Both the position numbers and the translations under genes were made by a program. The notes under the pieces are model-generated. The model was not told the origin of the DNA. It saw nothing but the letters and a program-made list of their open reading frames with translations, and searched no databases. Below, piece by piece: positions 9,286 to 17,615 of a stretch of DNA of 64,000 nt. Origin of the DNA: Candidatus Onthovicinus excrementipullorum (lineage in GTDB: Bacteria; Bacillota; Clostridia; Oscillospirales; Acutalibacteraceae); NCBI GenBank assembly GCA_018712345.1, contig DVHG01000016.1, forward strand, positions 1-64,000, in the 5' to 3' direction. How positions within the stretch are numbered: position 1 is the stretch's first letter; the number at the start of each line of letters is the position of its first letter.

Positions 9286-9479
9286 TCCGCCGCCTCCGTA
9301 TCGTCCGTCAGTTTTACAATCTTCTGCTCGGCTTTTGCGAGCTGATCACTGCAATAGGCGATCAGCTTCGTCCCCTCTTCAAAAAGCTTCATGGATTCCT
9401 CCAGGGTGACACCGCTGCCCTCCAGTGCCGCGGCGATCTCTTCCAGACGGGCCATTGCGCTCTCAAAGGTCTTTTCCAT
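9282..9479 (-). CDS. xseB: Exodeoxyribonuclease VII small subunit
   Basis: A 65-residue helical protein with the XseB signature: it begins EKTFESAMARLEEI, then GSGVTLEESMKLFEEGTKLI. It assembles with XseA into exonuclease VII, which degrades single-stranded DNA to oligonucleotides. It overlaps xseA at its start (17 bases) and ispA at its end, which supports tight coupling. Confidence 0.93.
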   Translation of the reverse strand: MEKTFESAMARLEEIAAALEGSGVTLEESMKLFEEGTKLIAYCSDQLAKAEQKIVKLTDDTEAAE

Positions 9480-10698
9480 GTTTCTCGTCCTCCGTTATTG
9501 GATCTATCCGATGGACCGTACAGCCAAGCCGGCCGTCCGCCATCCTTAAAAGAATAGGATTCCCTGTTTTTACCTGTTTTACACTTGTCAGGACCGTTCC
9601 CGCCTCAGATTCAGCGATGGAATAGCCGCGCGCGAGCACTTTTAGCGGGCTGAGGTGATCAAGTGCCGCCGCCAGCTCGGCCAGGCGCCTGCGCCTGTCA
9701 GTCAGGAGGCGACCCATGCCGTCCCGCAGGGCCGAGGCGCATGTATCCAGACGCTGACGGGGCTGTTCCAGGCCATGCAGCGGTGACTGAAAGCAGGGGT
9801 ACGCCCGCACCGCTGTGAGCCGCGCTTTCCTCTCAGCAAGGCCGGACGCCGCACCGCCGACGATCTGAGTATTCAGCGCGGCAAGATGCGCCGCGATCTC
9901 GCGCGCATCCGGGACGGCAAGCTCCGCGGCCGCAGAGGGCGTGGCCGCCCGCACATCCGCCACAAAGTCGCAGATGGTAAAGTCCGTCTCATGGCCGACA
10001 GCCGAGATCACCGGGATCCGGGAACGGTACACGGCACGGGCCACCGGCTCCTCGTTGAACGCCCACAGATCCTCAATCGATCCGCCGCCGCGCCCGAGGA
10101 TGATAACGTCCGCCGCATCTTTCCGATTGAAGAGCTCAAGCGCCGCGCAGATTTCCTCCGCGGCACCATCCCCCTGCACCAGCACCGGGCAGAGAACGAG
10201 GTCCGCCGCCGGAAATCGGCGCGCCAGAACTGTGATAATATCGTGTACCGCCGCCCCCGTCGGGGAGGTGATGACCCCGACGCGCGACGGATAGCGCGGC
10301 AGCGGCTTCTTGTGCTCCCGGTCAAACAGGCCCTCCGCCGCCAAACGCTCCTTGAGCTGCTCATACGCCACGCTCAGATCGCCTACGCCGTCGGGATGCA
10401 TCTCCTCAATGTAGAGCTGATACTTCCCGTCCCGGTCATAGACCGAAACGCGCCCGCGGGCGATCACGCGCATCCCGTCCTGCGGCATAAAGCGCATGCG
10501 CATCGCATTGAAGCGGAACATCACCGCCGCCACGCGGGAATTATCATCCTTCAGGGTGAGATACAGGTGCCCGGAGGAATGGCGCTTAAAGTTGGAAATC
10601 TCCCCCCGAATGAAGAGATCGCCCAGCCGGGGATCGCCATCAAGGAGCGATTTGACATACGTATTCAGCTGTGTGACCGATAAAACGGGCAGGTCCAT
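9463..10698 (-). CDS. xseA: Exodeoxyribonuclease VII large subunit
   Basis: XseA is the catalytic subunit of exonuclease VII. The 411-residue protein has the N-terminal OB-fold domain (residues 1-110, including FIRGEISNFKRHSSGHLYLTLKD) and the catalytic domain with GRGGGSIEDLWAFNEE and PVISAVGHETDFTICDFVADVRAATPS. The ATG at 10698 follows GGAG and gives the standard MDLPVLSVTQLN beginning. The C-terminal coiled coil is shorter than in enterobacterial XseA, as is usual in Clostridia. Confidence 0.95.
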   Translation of the reverse strand: MDLPVLSVTQLNTYVKSLLDGDPRLGDLFIRGEISNFKRHSSGHLYLTLKDDNSRVAAVMFRFNAMRMRFMPQDGMRVIARGRVSVYDRDGKYQLYIEEMHPDGVGDLSVAYEQLKERLAAEGLFDREHKKPLPRYPSRVGVITSPTGAAVHDIITVLARRFPAADLVLCPVLVQGDGAAEEICAALELFNRKDAADVIILGRGGGSIEDLWAFNEEPVARAVYRSRIPVISAVGHETDFTICDFVADVRAATPSAAAELAVPDAREIAAHLAALNTQIVGGAASGLAERKARLTAVRAYPCFQSPLHGLEQPRQRLDTCASALRDGMGRLLTDRRRRLAELAAALDHLSPLKVLARGYSIAESEAGTVLTSVKQVKTGNPILLRMADGRLGCTVHRIDPITEDEKHGKDL

Positions 10699-10702
10699 AC
10701 CA

Positions 10703-11638
10703 TCACATCTCCGATTTGATTCCCGTGAGGACTGCGATTCCCACGGCGTTGTCACAGGAAAAGGCAGGCTCCGCAAAAAAGGCGGAATACCGGGCTGTCA
10801 GGGCGGTGCGGATGATGCGGTTCGACATAACACCGCCGGAAAAGACGATGTCATGGGCGCCATATTCCGTCAGGGCCGCCCCGGCCATATGGTCAAGCGC
10901 CGCACAGACGCTCTCCAGACAGAAGCGCGCCACATCCTCCTTGGCTTCTCCGCGCTCCAGAAGGGCACGGCACTGGTTTTCCACCCCGGAGAGGGAACAG
11001 TCCCCGCCCCGTACCGACGGGCGGAGCTTATAGGTGCGCTCACTGCACAGCGCCAGCTTTTCGAGCGCAGGGCCGCACGGAAAATCCAGCCCCATCATCA
11101 CGCCCACACGGTCGATCACCTGGCCGGCGTTGAGGTCCAGCGTACCGCCGATGATCCGGCAACTCAGGAGCCGATCCGCATCATATCCGACGAGGAGCGC
11201 CTCCGTCGTACCGCCGGATACGTGAAAGGCGATAAACTCCCGCCCAATTAGATCCAGACGGCCCGCCGAATAGAGCGCGGCGGCAATATGACCGCACTGG
11301 TGGGAAAAGAAAAGGCAGGATATCCCCGCCGCTGCGGCCGCTGCCCTGGCGGCGGATACGCCTGCCAAAAAGCAAGGCATATACGACCCTTCCGCGTCAC
11401 GCGGGCGTGCAGAGACTCCGACTGCCGCATAGGGCGGCGGCGCCTTCCGGCACACCTCCTCGACCAGCTTCGGCAGGGCGCGCGTGTGCTGGAAGAGCGC
11501 TTCGCTCTGGCGGAGGCCTCGCTCTCCGCTGCGCACCTCCAGCAGGCGCTTCACCTGCTCAACCCGGCCGGAGGAACGGTCATAGACCGCAGCGGAGGTG
11601 GTATAATTACTGGTATCGATTCCAAGATAAACCGGCAA
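10703..11638 (-). CDS. TsaD/Kae1-like (peptidase M22 family) protein
   Basis: A 311-residue protein of the ASKHA fold related to TsaD/Kae1, which makes the N6-threonylcarbamoyl modification of tRNA. It starts LGIDTSNYTTSAAVYD, has a metal-binding HxxxH in the form SHQCGH, FHVSGGTTEALLV, and FSGGVMSNR as the late ATP-binding loop. It is shorter than real TsaD and diverges in the first half, so it is probably a paralogue and not the housekeeping enzyme. It lies between nusB and xseA, four bases from xseA. The specific substrate is unknown. Confidence 0.8.
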   Translation of the reverse strand: MPVYLGIDTSNYTTSAAVYDRSSGRVEQVKRLLEVRSGERGLRQSEALFQHTRALPKLVEEVCRKAPPPYAAVGVSARPRDAEGSYMPCFLAGVSAARAAAAAAGISCLFFSHQCGHIAAALYSAGRLDLIGREFIAFHVSGGTTEALLVGYDADRLLSCRIIGGTLDLNAGQVIDRVGVMMGLDFPCGPALEKLALCSERTYKLRPSVRGGDCSLSGVENQCRALLERGEAKEDVARFCLESVCAALDHMAGAALTEYGAHDIVFSGGVMSNRIIRTALTARYSAFFAEPAFSCDNAVGIAVLTGIKSEM

Positions 11639-11639
11639 A

Positions 11640-12044
11640 TCACTTCACCCCGGCCTTTTTGGCAACGCTGCCGAGCACGCCGTTGACAAAGGCGGCGTCC
11701 TCCTCCCCCGAATACTTTTTAGCGATCTCAACCGCCTCGTTGATTGAGACGCTCTGGGGGATATCATCAAGATAGCGCATCTCGCAGATTGCAATCCGCA
11801 TCACAGCGACGGAAACCTTTGTCAGCCGGTCAAAGCTCCAATTGACGAGATTTTCCCGGATCAGCCGGTCGATCTCCTCAAGGTGCTCGCAGGCGACTGT
11901 AAAGAGGGTCTCTGTAAAATCATTGCGGGTAAACTCACTCAGCCCGGCCTTGGACTCAATGATCTCCTGCGGGGTGAGGTCGGGACTGAAAATCTTTTCA
12001 AACATCAGGGCAAAGGCCTGTTCCCTTGATTCGTGTCGGGTCAT
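11640..12044 (-). CDS. nusB: Transcription antitermination protein NusB
   Basis: NusB binds boxA RNA with NusE/S10 and supports rRNA antitermination. The 134-residue helical protein begins TRHESREQAFALMFE and ends with the typical NEAVEIAKKYSGEEDAAFVNGVLGSV. The ATG at 12044 follows GGAGGAAG; a TTG six codons upstream falls within the ribosome-binding site and was rejected. It is downstream of asp23 and directly upstream of the M22 protein. Confidence 0.95.
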   Translation of the reverse strand: MTRHESREQAFALMFEKIFSPDLTPQEIIESKAGLSEFTRNDFTETLFTVACEHLEEIDRLIRENLVNWSFDRLTKVSVAVMRIAICEMRYLDDIPQSVSINEAVEIAKKYSGEEDAAFVNGVLGSVAKKAGVK

Positions 12045-12101
12045 GTGTTCTACTTCCTCCAATTAAAGCAGCCCCCGCGCAAGGCGTGAGGGCAAAAATA
12101 A

Positions 12102-12479
12102 TTACTGCTCTTGATGATCCATTTTTTGAGAAAAATCAATGCCGAGAACGCTCACATCCACACGTGAGACGATGCGCCCCGTCATACTCTGCACCGCATC
12201 CTTGACACGGCTCTGCACCCTGTCGCATACGAACGGAAGCTTGGCGCCGCTCTTGAGCCTGAGGTACAGGTGAATCCGGATCTCGTTATCCGCTACCGCT
12301 ATGTTCACAAGGCGCTGGACCCCTTCTCCAAAGTGCAGTGCGGTACGCACGTTTGCCGGGCGCGGAACAAGGGATGCCACGCCCTCCACATCCTTCGCCG
12401 CGTTTACGGCGATGGAGGCGATCACTTCTTCACTGATGACAAGGTTCCCGGAGGGGGCGGAAGCTCTCTGATTATCCAT
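12102..12479 (-). CDS. Asp23/Gls24 family envelope stress protein
   Basis: A 125-residue member of the Asp23 (DUF322) family: GNLVISEEVIASIAVNAAKDVEGVASL at the N-terminus is diagnostic, followed by an amphipathic beta-rich core ending VDVSVLGIDF. Family members are linked to cell-envelope stress or are peripheral membrane proteins; in Clostridia one regularly sits between spoIIIAH and nusB. A good promoter lies just upstream, so it is the first gene of the nusB-to-recN operon. Confidence 0.9.
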   Translation of the reverse strand: MDNQRASAPSGNLVISEEVIASIAVNAAKDVEGVASLVPRPANVRTALHFGEGVQRLVNIAVADNEIRIHLYLRLKSGAKLPFVCDRVQSRVKDAVQSMTGRIVSRVDVSVLGIDFSQKMDHQEQ

Positions 12480-12505
12480 AGGGCAAAACCTCCTTATGCC
12501 CTTCT

Positions 12506-12533
12506 ATTATACCACAATCCGGGAAAGACACAA
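12506..12533 (-). promoter_or_regulatory. Sigma-A-type promoter of the asp23-nusB operon
   Basis: On the minus strand TTGTGT (12528-12533) and TATAAT (12506-12511) are separated by 16 bases. The position is right for the asp23 start at 12479 and implies that this operon can be transcribed separately from spoIIIA. Confidence 0.65.
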
Positions 12534-13100
12534 CTATTTTGACTCAATTATTGTAATATTTTCGCTTGAGATGCCCGTCTGCTGGACGACGATGTCCTTA
12601 ATCTGGAGGGCTGACGTATCATTGACACCGCCTTTGCTGACAATCACCTGCACCTTGCCGCCGTTGATGCTCACAAGACATTTGGCCGCAATTTTGGACT
12701 GGATAAGGTTTTCGCAGTCCGCCTCCATTTTGATTTCATCAGTGAGGGTGGTCAGCTGCTGGCGCGCAGCCTCCTTAGAGGCGTCATCCGCATCGGAGCT
12801 GTTAATGACAGCATTGAGCTTGTCAAACGCCTCATCGTGCGCCTTCTGCCGGTTTTCCCGGGAGGAGACGAAGAGTTCGCTCTCCTGCCCGGCAACCTGA
12901 TTGTCGGCATTGGCGAGCGTCCCGCTGACATACTGCGCATCCCCGAGGTTCTTATCCTCCTGGGCGGAGGCATTTGAATTCTCCGGTGTGGCGGAGGCGG
13001 CCTGCGCCTCCGGCCGGGTAAAGTACCAGTTGACGAATACTGCTGAGCCCAGCGCCAGCGTGAGCGCCGCCGCAACAATCTGACGTTTCTTGATTGCCAT
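12534..13100 (-). CDS. spoIIIAH: Stage III sporulation protein AH
   Basis: SpoIIIAH is the mother-cell membrane protein that pairs with forespore SpoIIQ to build the feeding-tube channel. The 188-residue product has an N-terminal membrane anchor (about residues 7-27), a linker rich in Ala/Ser/Asn, and a C-terminal ring-building domain with AAKCLVSINGGKVQVIV and the closing ISSENITIIE. A GGAGG site precedes the ATG. It is the last gene of the eight-gene spoIIIA operon. Confidence 0.92.
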   Translation of the reverse strand: MAIKKRQIVAAALTLALGSAVFVNWYFTRPEAQAASATPENSNASAQEDKNLGDAQYVSGTLANADNQVAGQESELFVSSRENRQKAHDEAFDKLNAVINSSDADDASKEAARQQLTTLTDEIKMEADCENLIQSKIAAKCLVSINGGKVQVIVSKGGVNDTSALQIKDIVVQQTGISSENITIIESK

Positions 13101-13112
13101 AAAAAATACCTC

Positions 13113-13697
13113 CTACTGTTCAGATGCCATTTTGGCGATTGATATCTTGGCCGTGCTGATATCCAGCACGGATGCCACCGCAGCGGTAATCTTCTCCCGC
13201 ACGTATACGTTATCACCCCCATCGCACACGATTGCAACGCCCCGAATTCTGGGCTGGATGATTTTCAGCAGGAGGCCGCCCTCCTCCGATCCGCTCGAGC
13301 GGATGAGGACATATTCCTCCTCGCTGCTGTACTGCTCCGCGCCGTCTGCTCCGCCGCTCTCCCGTGAATTTTTTCCCTGGGTGGCCCAGACGGATTCCTC
13401 AGAATTTTCAAGCGTCACCATTACCTTTGTCCGACCGGCGCCCGCGATGGCGGAGATAATCTCCTCCAGCCCCTTTTCTACCTCGGATACATAGGAACTC
13501 TGCTCCTGTGCCGCCTCGGCGGCATCATGCGTGCTCTGTTCTGTGGAGCCGCCGCCGGATGGGACCAGTTCCGTCACCAGTAAAATCACCATCCCCACGA
13601 GGCCGGCTGCCACCAGAAGCAGCAGCTTTTTATCCTTTTTAATCCGCTCCAGCCACGCGGGACTGCCGTCCGCGATCCGCCTGAACCATTTGCCCAT
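13113..13697 (-). CDS. spoIIIAG: Stage III sporulation protein AG
   Basis: SpoIIIAG forms the large ring of the mother cell-forespore channel. The 194-residue protein has one membrane segment (about 25-45, LLLLVAAGLVGMVILLV), then YVSEVEKGLEEIISAIAGAGRTKVMVTLE and a ring-forming domain with VAIVCDGGDNVYVREKITAAVASVLDI. The ATG at 13697 overlaps the spoIIIAF stop by one base (TAATG), and AGGTGAAC provides the ribosome site. Confidence 0.93.
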   Translation of the reverse strand: MGKWFRRIADGSPAWLERIKKDKKLLLLVAAGLVGMVILLVTELVPSGGGSTEQSTHDAAEAAQEQSSYVSEVEKGLEEIISAIAGAGRTKVMVTLENSEESVWATQGKNSRESGGADGAEQYSSEEEYVLIRSSGSEEGGLLLKIIQPRIRGVAIVCDGGDNVYVREKITAAVASVLDISTAKISIAKMASEQ

Positions 13698-14176
13698 TAT
13701 CCGTTCACCTCGTACTCCACCCGTACCGGGCATCCTGTTTTTTCCTCCAGTTTCTCCGCGATCCCCTCCCAGTCCGCCGGGCGGGTGGAGAGCAGGACGA
13801 TCTCTTCAATTTGTATGTGACCATCCTCTAAAATATCCGTCTCCACTGTAATTTCAGCATCCGTAATACCGGATTGCGCCAGCACCTCCCCGGCTGCTTC
13901 CTCCAGCCGCCTCTTTGCCTGGGTCTCCAGCGATCGGTTAATCTGCCCGCTGATCTCCTCAAGCTGCTCCTGGGCATTGGCCGCATCGGTCTCCGGAAGT
14001 TTCAGATCCACCCCTGCCCCGCTCAGGAACGGGGACAGCAGGGCGGACAGCATAAAGGCACTCACGAGCACCCGAATGCTTTTATCTTTCTCCATGTTTG
14101 GGAAGAAGAGCTGGATCACAGCCGCCACCAGAATGCAAATCACAACAGTGACTGCCCAGCTTTGAATCGTCTCCAT
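13697..14176 (-). CDS. spoIIIAF: Stage III sporulation protein AF
   Basis: SpoIIIAF is a membrane component of the SpoIIIA complex. The 159-residue protein begins with two hydrophobic segments (AVTVVICILVAAVIQLFFP and a second near residues 35-52) and ends in a soluble domain with an alpha-beta pattern that resembles the ring-building domains of AG/AH. It is translationally coupled to spoIIIAG. Confidence 0.88.
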   Translation of the reverse strand: METIQSWAVTVVICILVAAVIQLFFPNMEKDKSIRVLVSAFMLSALLSPFLSGAGVDLKLPETDAANAQEQLEEISGQINRSLETQAKRRLEEAAGEVLAQSGITDAEITVETDILEDGHIQIEEIVLLSTRPADWEGIAEKLEEKTGCPVRVEYEVNG

Positions 14177-14177
14177 A

Positions 14178-15338
14178 TTAAAACTCCGCCCTTATTGTTA
14201 AAATCACTGCCGTGGACACGATAAACAGGATCAGACAGAAGATCAGGACCGTATTGATGAGCGAGAGGCCGTCCGCGATCCCGCGGAGCAGTTTTCCGCT
14301 CCCGTCCTCCCCGAGCGCCCCCGCAAGCCCGGCACACAGGTGCAGGCAGAGCATCCACAACAGCAGTTCAATCACGATCGGCGCCAGAATCAGGGCCACC
14401 GCAATGATCGAAAAGATCCCCACCGAGCTTTTGACCACGGACAGCCCACTCATGATGGAACCCACCGCGTCCGACACCGACCCGCCGATTACCGGAACAA
14501 AGGAACCGACCACAAACTTGGCCCCCTTGAGGGCGAGCGTATCCACTCCGTGCGCGACGGCCCCGCGTGTGGTGATCAGCGCCGTAAAGACCGTGCCGCA
14601 AAAGGCCAGGCACACAGTGACAGCCTTGCGCACCGCCTGGGTGATCTGTGAAAAATCGAACACTTTGCTCACGGAGCCGGCAACACCCAGCCCGATAAAG
14701 ATCCCAGCGCACGGCATCAGAAATCTTTTGGAAAACTGGGACATAACCTGTGCCAGGCCAAGCACCATCGCGTTATAGGCGGCGGATGCGCTCACACTCC
14801 CGCTGGATGCCGCAAGCGCCGTGAGAATCGGGACGTATACCAGCGAAAAATCACAGACCGCGACAATGGCGGAGCACGCGGCGGACAGGCAGTTCCAGAC
14901 CGGCGGGATCAGCACAACGATCAAAAAAGCGCTGATACACAGGGTAAAGATCTCACGCTGCCGGCCTCCGCCGTCAAAAAGACTGCCGAGCATTGCCGAG
15001 AGGAAGAGGATACCCGCAATCAGGACACCGACCCGCAGCGGATTGACAGCCATCCCCCCGATCACATCGGCGAGCGATTGAAAAACGCCCAGCGGGGAGA
15101 TCTGATTGAGCTGATTGATATCCGGCATGGTCACGCCCATATCCTTCAGAATCTCCTGCGTCTGCTCGGGAAGCAGATCATACAGTCCGTCGGCGCCCGA
15201 GGCCTCAAGCTGTTCCTCCATTTCCCCGGCTACGGGGTCCTCCGTCTCCTCCGCCGAGGCGGACAGTATAAACGGGAACAGACAGAGCAGCGCAAGGGCG
15301 AGCCCCGCCGCCTTTAAAATTCTTTTTCTTTTCATCAT
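14178..15338 (-). CDS. spoIIIAE: Stage III sporulation protein AE
   Basis: SpoIIIAE is the large polytopic membrane protein of the SpoIIIA complex. The 386-residue product begins with a signal peptide (residues 1-28, ending SASAEE), a lumenal segment with the typical LPEQTQEILKDMGV, and about seven to eight membrane segments. It ends one base before spoIIIAF. Length and hydropathy fit the family. Confidence 0.93.
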   Translation of the reverse strand: MMKRKRILKAAGLALALLCLFPFILSASAEETEDPVAGEMEEQLEASGADGLYDLLPEQTQEILKDMGVTMPDINQLNQISPLGVFQSLADVIGGMAVNPLRVGVLIAGILFLSAMLGSLFDGGGRQREIFTLCISAFLIVVLIPPVWNCLSAACSAIVAVCDFSLVYVPILTALAASSGSVSASAAYNAMVLGLAQVMSQFSKRFLMPCAGIFIGLGVAGSVSKVFDFSQITQAVRKAVTVCLAFCGTVFTALITTRGAVAHGVDTLALKGAKFVVGSFVPVIGGSVSDAVGSIMSGLSVVKSSVGIFSIIAVALILAPIVIELLLWMLCLHLCAGLAGALGEDGSGKLLRGIADGLSLINTVLIFCLILFIVSTAVILTIRAEF

Positions 15339-15342
15339 CCGA

Positions 15343-15732
15343 TCAGCCCTCTATCAGTCCGATGGCAAACTCCGCCACAGCCGCCAGCATAGGCAGAATC
15401 ATTAAAATCACGGCGGCACGTCCGGCGAACTCCACTTTGTGCGCAAGTGCAGTCTCTCCGCTGTCGCGGCAGGCATCGGCGGTCAGCTGTACGATCACCG
15501 TGATCCCGACCGCCTTCACGAGCAGCGAAAAGTATTGAACATCCATGCCCGAGAGGTCCATTAAATCCCGCAGGGAATGGAAAATATCCGTCACCGTGGG
15601 GATCAGAAGCGCGAGAATCAGTACAGCAGCGCAGATCTCCACCGGCAGCGCAAACTCCGGCTTGTACTGGCGCAGGAGCACGACCAGCACGGCGGCTACG
15701 AGTGCGATCCCAAGGATCGGAAGAATATTCAT
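15343..15732 (-). CDS. spoIIIAD: Stage III sporulation protein AD
   Basis: A 129-residue protein with four predicted membrane segments, beginning MNILPILGIALVAAVLVVLLRQYKPEFALP. The QYKPEFA segment after the first helix is characteristic of SpoIIIAD. It is thought to be part of the membrane base of the SpoIIIA channel. It lies three bases after spoIIIAC and four before spoIIIAE. Confidence 0.92.
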   Translation of the reverse strand: MNILPILGIALVAAVLVVLLRQYKPEFALPVEICAAVLILALLIPTVTDIFHSLRDLMDLSGMDVQYFSLLVKAVGITVIVQLTADACRDSGETALAHKVEFAGRAAVILMILPMLAAVAEFAIGLIEG

Positions 15733-15734
15733 CG

Positions 15735-15929
15735 CTACAGATCAAAGGCATTGCGGATGGTCTCAAACAACCCGCTGATCTGAGGGACGAGCATGATGAG
15801 GACAACGATCAGCCCAGCGATCGTCGTGATCATCGCGTACTCCTCCCGGCCGGAGCGCGTGAGCAGCTGATTGAGTACTGCCACAATAATACCGATTGCC
15901 GCTATCTTGAAAATGAAATTTACGTCCAT
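15735..15929 (-). CDS. spoIIIAC: Stage III sporulation protein AC
   Basis: A 64-residue two-helix membrane protein (MDVNFIFKIAAIGIIVAVLN, then a second helix MITTIAGLIVVLIMLVPQI). The length and the LNQLLTRSGREEYA connector match SpoIIIAC. The chosen ATG at 15929 is the family start; the longer frame adds an unlikely basic leader. A 91-base gap separates it from spoIIIAB. Confidence 0.92.
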   Translation of the reverse strand: MDVNFIFKIAAIGIIVAVLNQLLTRSGREEYAMITTIAGLIVVLIMLVPQISGLFETIRNAFDL

Positions 15930-16020
15930 CTTTTTCCCCCGATTCATCAATAGCGCTCTGTTCCGCGAAATCGGAAACATGTGCTTTACAATATGATTTT
16001 CAGCGTGCCGTCACCTGCGG

Positions 16021-16527
16021 TTATAAAAAAAACAGGACGGCCACGGCACCCGCCGCAGTCCCAAGCGCCGTCCCGAGCTTTCCCTTACTGGCGTACTGCT
16101 GCCTTGCGGATTCAAGGCGCTCTTCAATCATCCGGCGGTGCACGGCGCACAGCTTCTCCTGCCCGGGCAGGTCCGTTTGGCCGAGGCCGTTCCCGAATGA
16201 GAGCAGGAGTTCGGCATCTCCGGCATTGAGTGCGTCCGCCGCACAGCCGGACACCGCCGTACGCCATGCCCCCGGGAAATCAACGCCTGCGGCGATCTCC
16301 TCCGCGCAGGTGCGCAGGTACTTCAGCCCGGAAAATTCCGGATGTTCCCGCAGGGCCATCACGATCTCGGCAGCCGGCGCTCTGGAAAACTCAAGGTGCA
16401 TCTCAAACTGCCCGATCAGCAGGAGTGTCCGTTCAAGCGCCCTGATCCGCCGGATAAGGGATCCGCTGTAAAACCGGCCCGCCGCCATGCAGCACACCAT
16501 CACCAGAATCATCCCGAGTATCTTCAA
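16021..16527 (-). CDS. spoIIIAB: Stage III sporulation protein AB
   Basis: A 168-residue protein with an N-terminal hydrophobic segment, a central helical region (SLIRRIRALERTLLLIGQFEMHLEF) and a C-terminal hydrophobic anchor (ALGTAAGAVAVLFFL). The architecture resembles type II/IV secretion GspF-like proteins, as described for SpoIIIAB. Its 5' end overlaps the 3' end of spoIIIAA by 95 bases in a different frame, an unusually long overlap for this operon. Confidence 0.9.
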   Translation of the reverse strand: MKILGMILVMVCCMAAGRFYSGSLIRRIRALERTLLLIGQFEMHLEFSRAPAAEIVMALREHPEFSGLKYLRTCAEEIAAGVDFPGAWRTAVSGCAADALNAGDAELLLSFGNGLGQTDLPGQEKLCAVHRRMIEERLESARQQYASKGKLGTALGTAAGAVAVLFFL

Positions 16528-17479
16528 GGCGATCCCCCTTCAAGTCAATCACTTCCCGGATCGTACATGGATGGTTGCCGTCCGCAAGGAGCACCACCTT
16601 CTCAAACGCCCCCGTCGCAGCCAGACGGCTGAATTGGCTCCGGGCAAACAGCTCCTCCCGGGAGGAAGCGTGCACACTCGCCGCAAACCGCACGCCGGAA
16701 TTCACCCCGCACTCCACGGCGCGGATGTCCGCCTCCCCGCCGATCTCATCACAGATAATCATATCGGGGGAAAAGGCGCGCAGCGCCGTCATGATTCCCT
16801 CCCCCTTCGGATAGGCGCTGAAGACATCGCAGTTGACCCCGACGTCGTTGAGCACTGTGCCGCTCCGTGTACCGGCGATTTCATCCCGCTCGTCCACTAC
16901 AGCGATCTTATAATAGCGCCCCGCCTCCCCGGAGGAGAGCCGGCGCGCCAGATCGCGCAGGATGGTCGTCTTGCCTGATGAGGGCGGACCTGCGACGAGA
17001 ATACCCGTCAGCCCCGTTCGGAATACCCGGTTGACCAAGTCCTCCGCGGCGTTCCGATACTCACCGGCCACCCGGATATTTACCGCGTGAACATCCCGGA
17101 CATTGACAATCTTCCCGCCCTGTGTCACTGCTGTGCCGCAGATCCCGGCCCGGTGCCCGCCGGGGATTGTTATGTACCCGTTGATGATGCTGTCCATATG
17201 GCTGTGGACGGAGTAACCACAGATCTTGTTAAAGGTATCCGTCAGCTCAGCCGGAGAGACGCATCGGCTGTTTCCGCGGCAGATGTAGGTGGCGCCTCCC
17301 CGCTCGTCCAAAAAGAGGGGGACGCCCTGCTCGATCAGGATCAGCGGGCGGTTTTCCCGCAGGCGGATCTCCTGAATCCGCTCCTTTTTCCCTTTTGGCA
17401 GCCCCAGCACCATCCTCCTGAGCGGCGCGGAGAGCACTTCTGCCGCCAGATCAAACCGTTCACTCTGCTGTAAATCCAT
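16433..17479 (-). CDS. spoIIIAA: Stage III sporulation protein AA (AAA ATPase)
   Basis: SpoIIIAA is the secretion-type ATPase that powers the SpoIIIA channel. The protein contains the Walker A loop GPPSSGKTT and Walker B-like MIICDEIGGEAD, with the family's N-terminal EIRLRENRPL. The ATG at 17479 is preferred because GGTGAT precedes it at normal distance; an ATG at 17500 would add seven residues. The last 30 or so residues are encoded by DNA shared with spoIIIAB in another frame and look non-conserved. First gene of the operon. Confidence 0.93.
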   Translation of the reverse strand: MDLQQSERFDLAAEVLSAPLRRMVLGLPKGKKERIQEIRLRENRPLILIEQGVPLFLDERGGATYICRGNSRCVSPAELTDTFNKICGYSVHSHMDSIINGYITIPGGHRAGICGTAVTQGGKIVNVRDVHAVNIRVAGEYRNAAEDLVNRVFRTGLTGILVAGPPSSGKTTILRDLARRLSSGEAGRYYKIAVVDERDEIAGTRSGTVLNDVGVNCDVFSAYPKGEGIMTALRAFSPDMIICDEIGGEADIRAVECGVNSGVRFAASVHASSREELFARSQFSRLAATGAFEKVVLLADGNHPCTIREVIDLKGDRLEDTRDDSGDGVLHGGGPVLQRIPYPADQGA

Positions 17480-17546
17480 CTTGATCACCGTCCTGTACAT
17501 GGTATGACGACTTGTCCCCGGTTAGAACCGATTGCCGAATTTTTCC

Positions 17547-17575
17547 TTGAAGGCTTTTTGCAAGTATGGTATGAT
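17547..17575 (+). promoter_or_regulatory. Sigma-A-type promoter of the yfhO-like gene
   Basis: TTGAAG (17547-17552) and TATGAT (17570-17575) are separated by 17 bases. It is 41 bases before the GTG start and fires divergently from spoIIIAA. Confidence 0.65.
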
Positions 17576-17615
17576 ATTCAACAGCAATAATAGGTAGTGA
17601 AAGCGGGGAAAGCGC

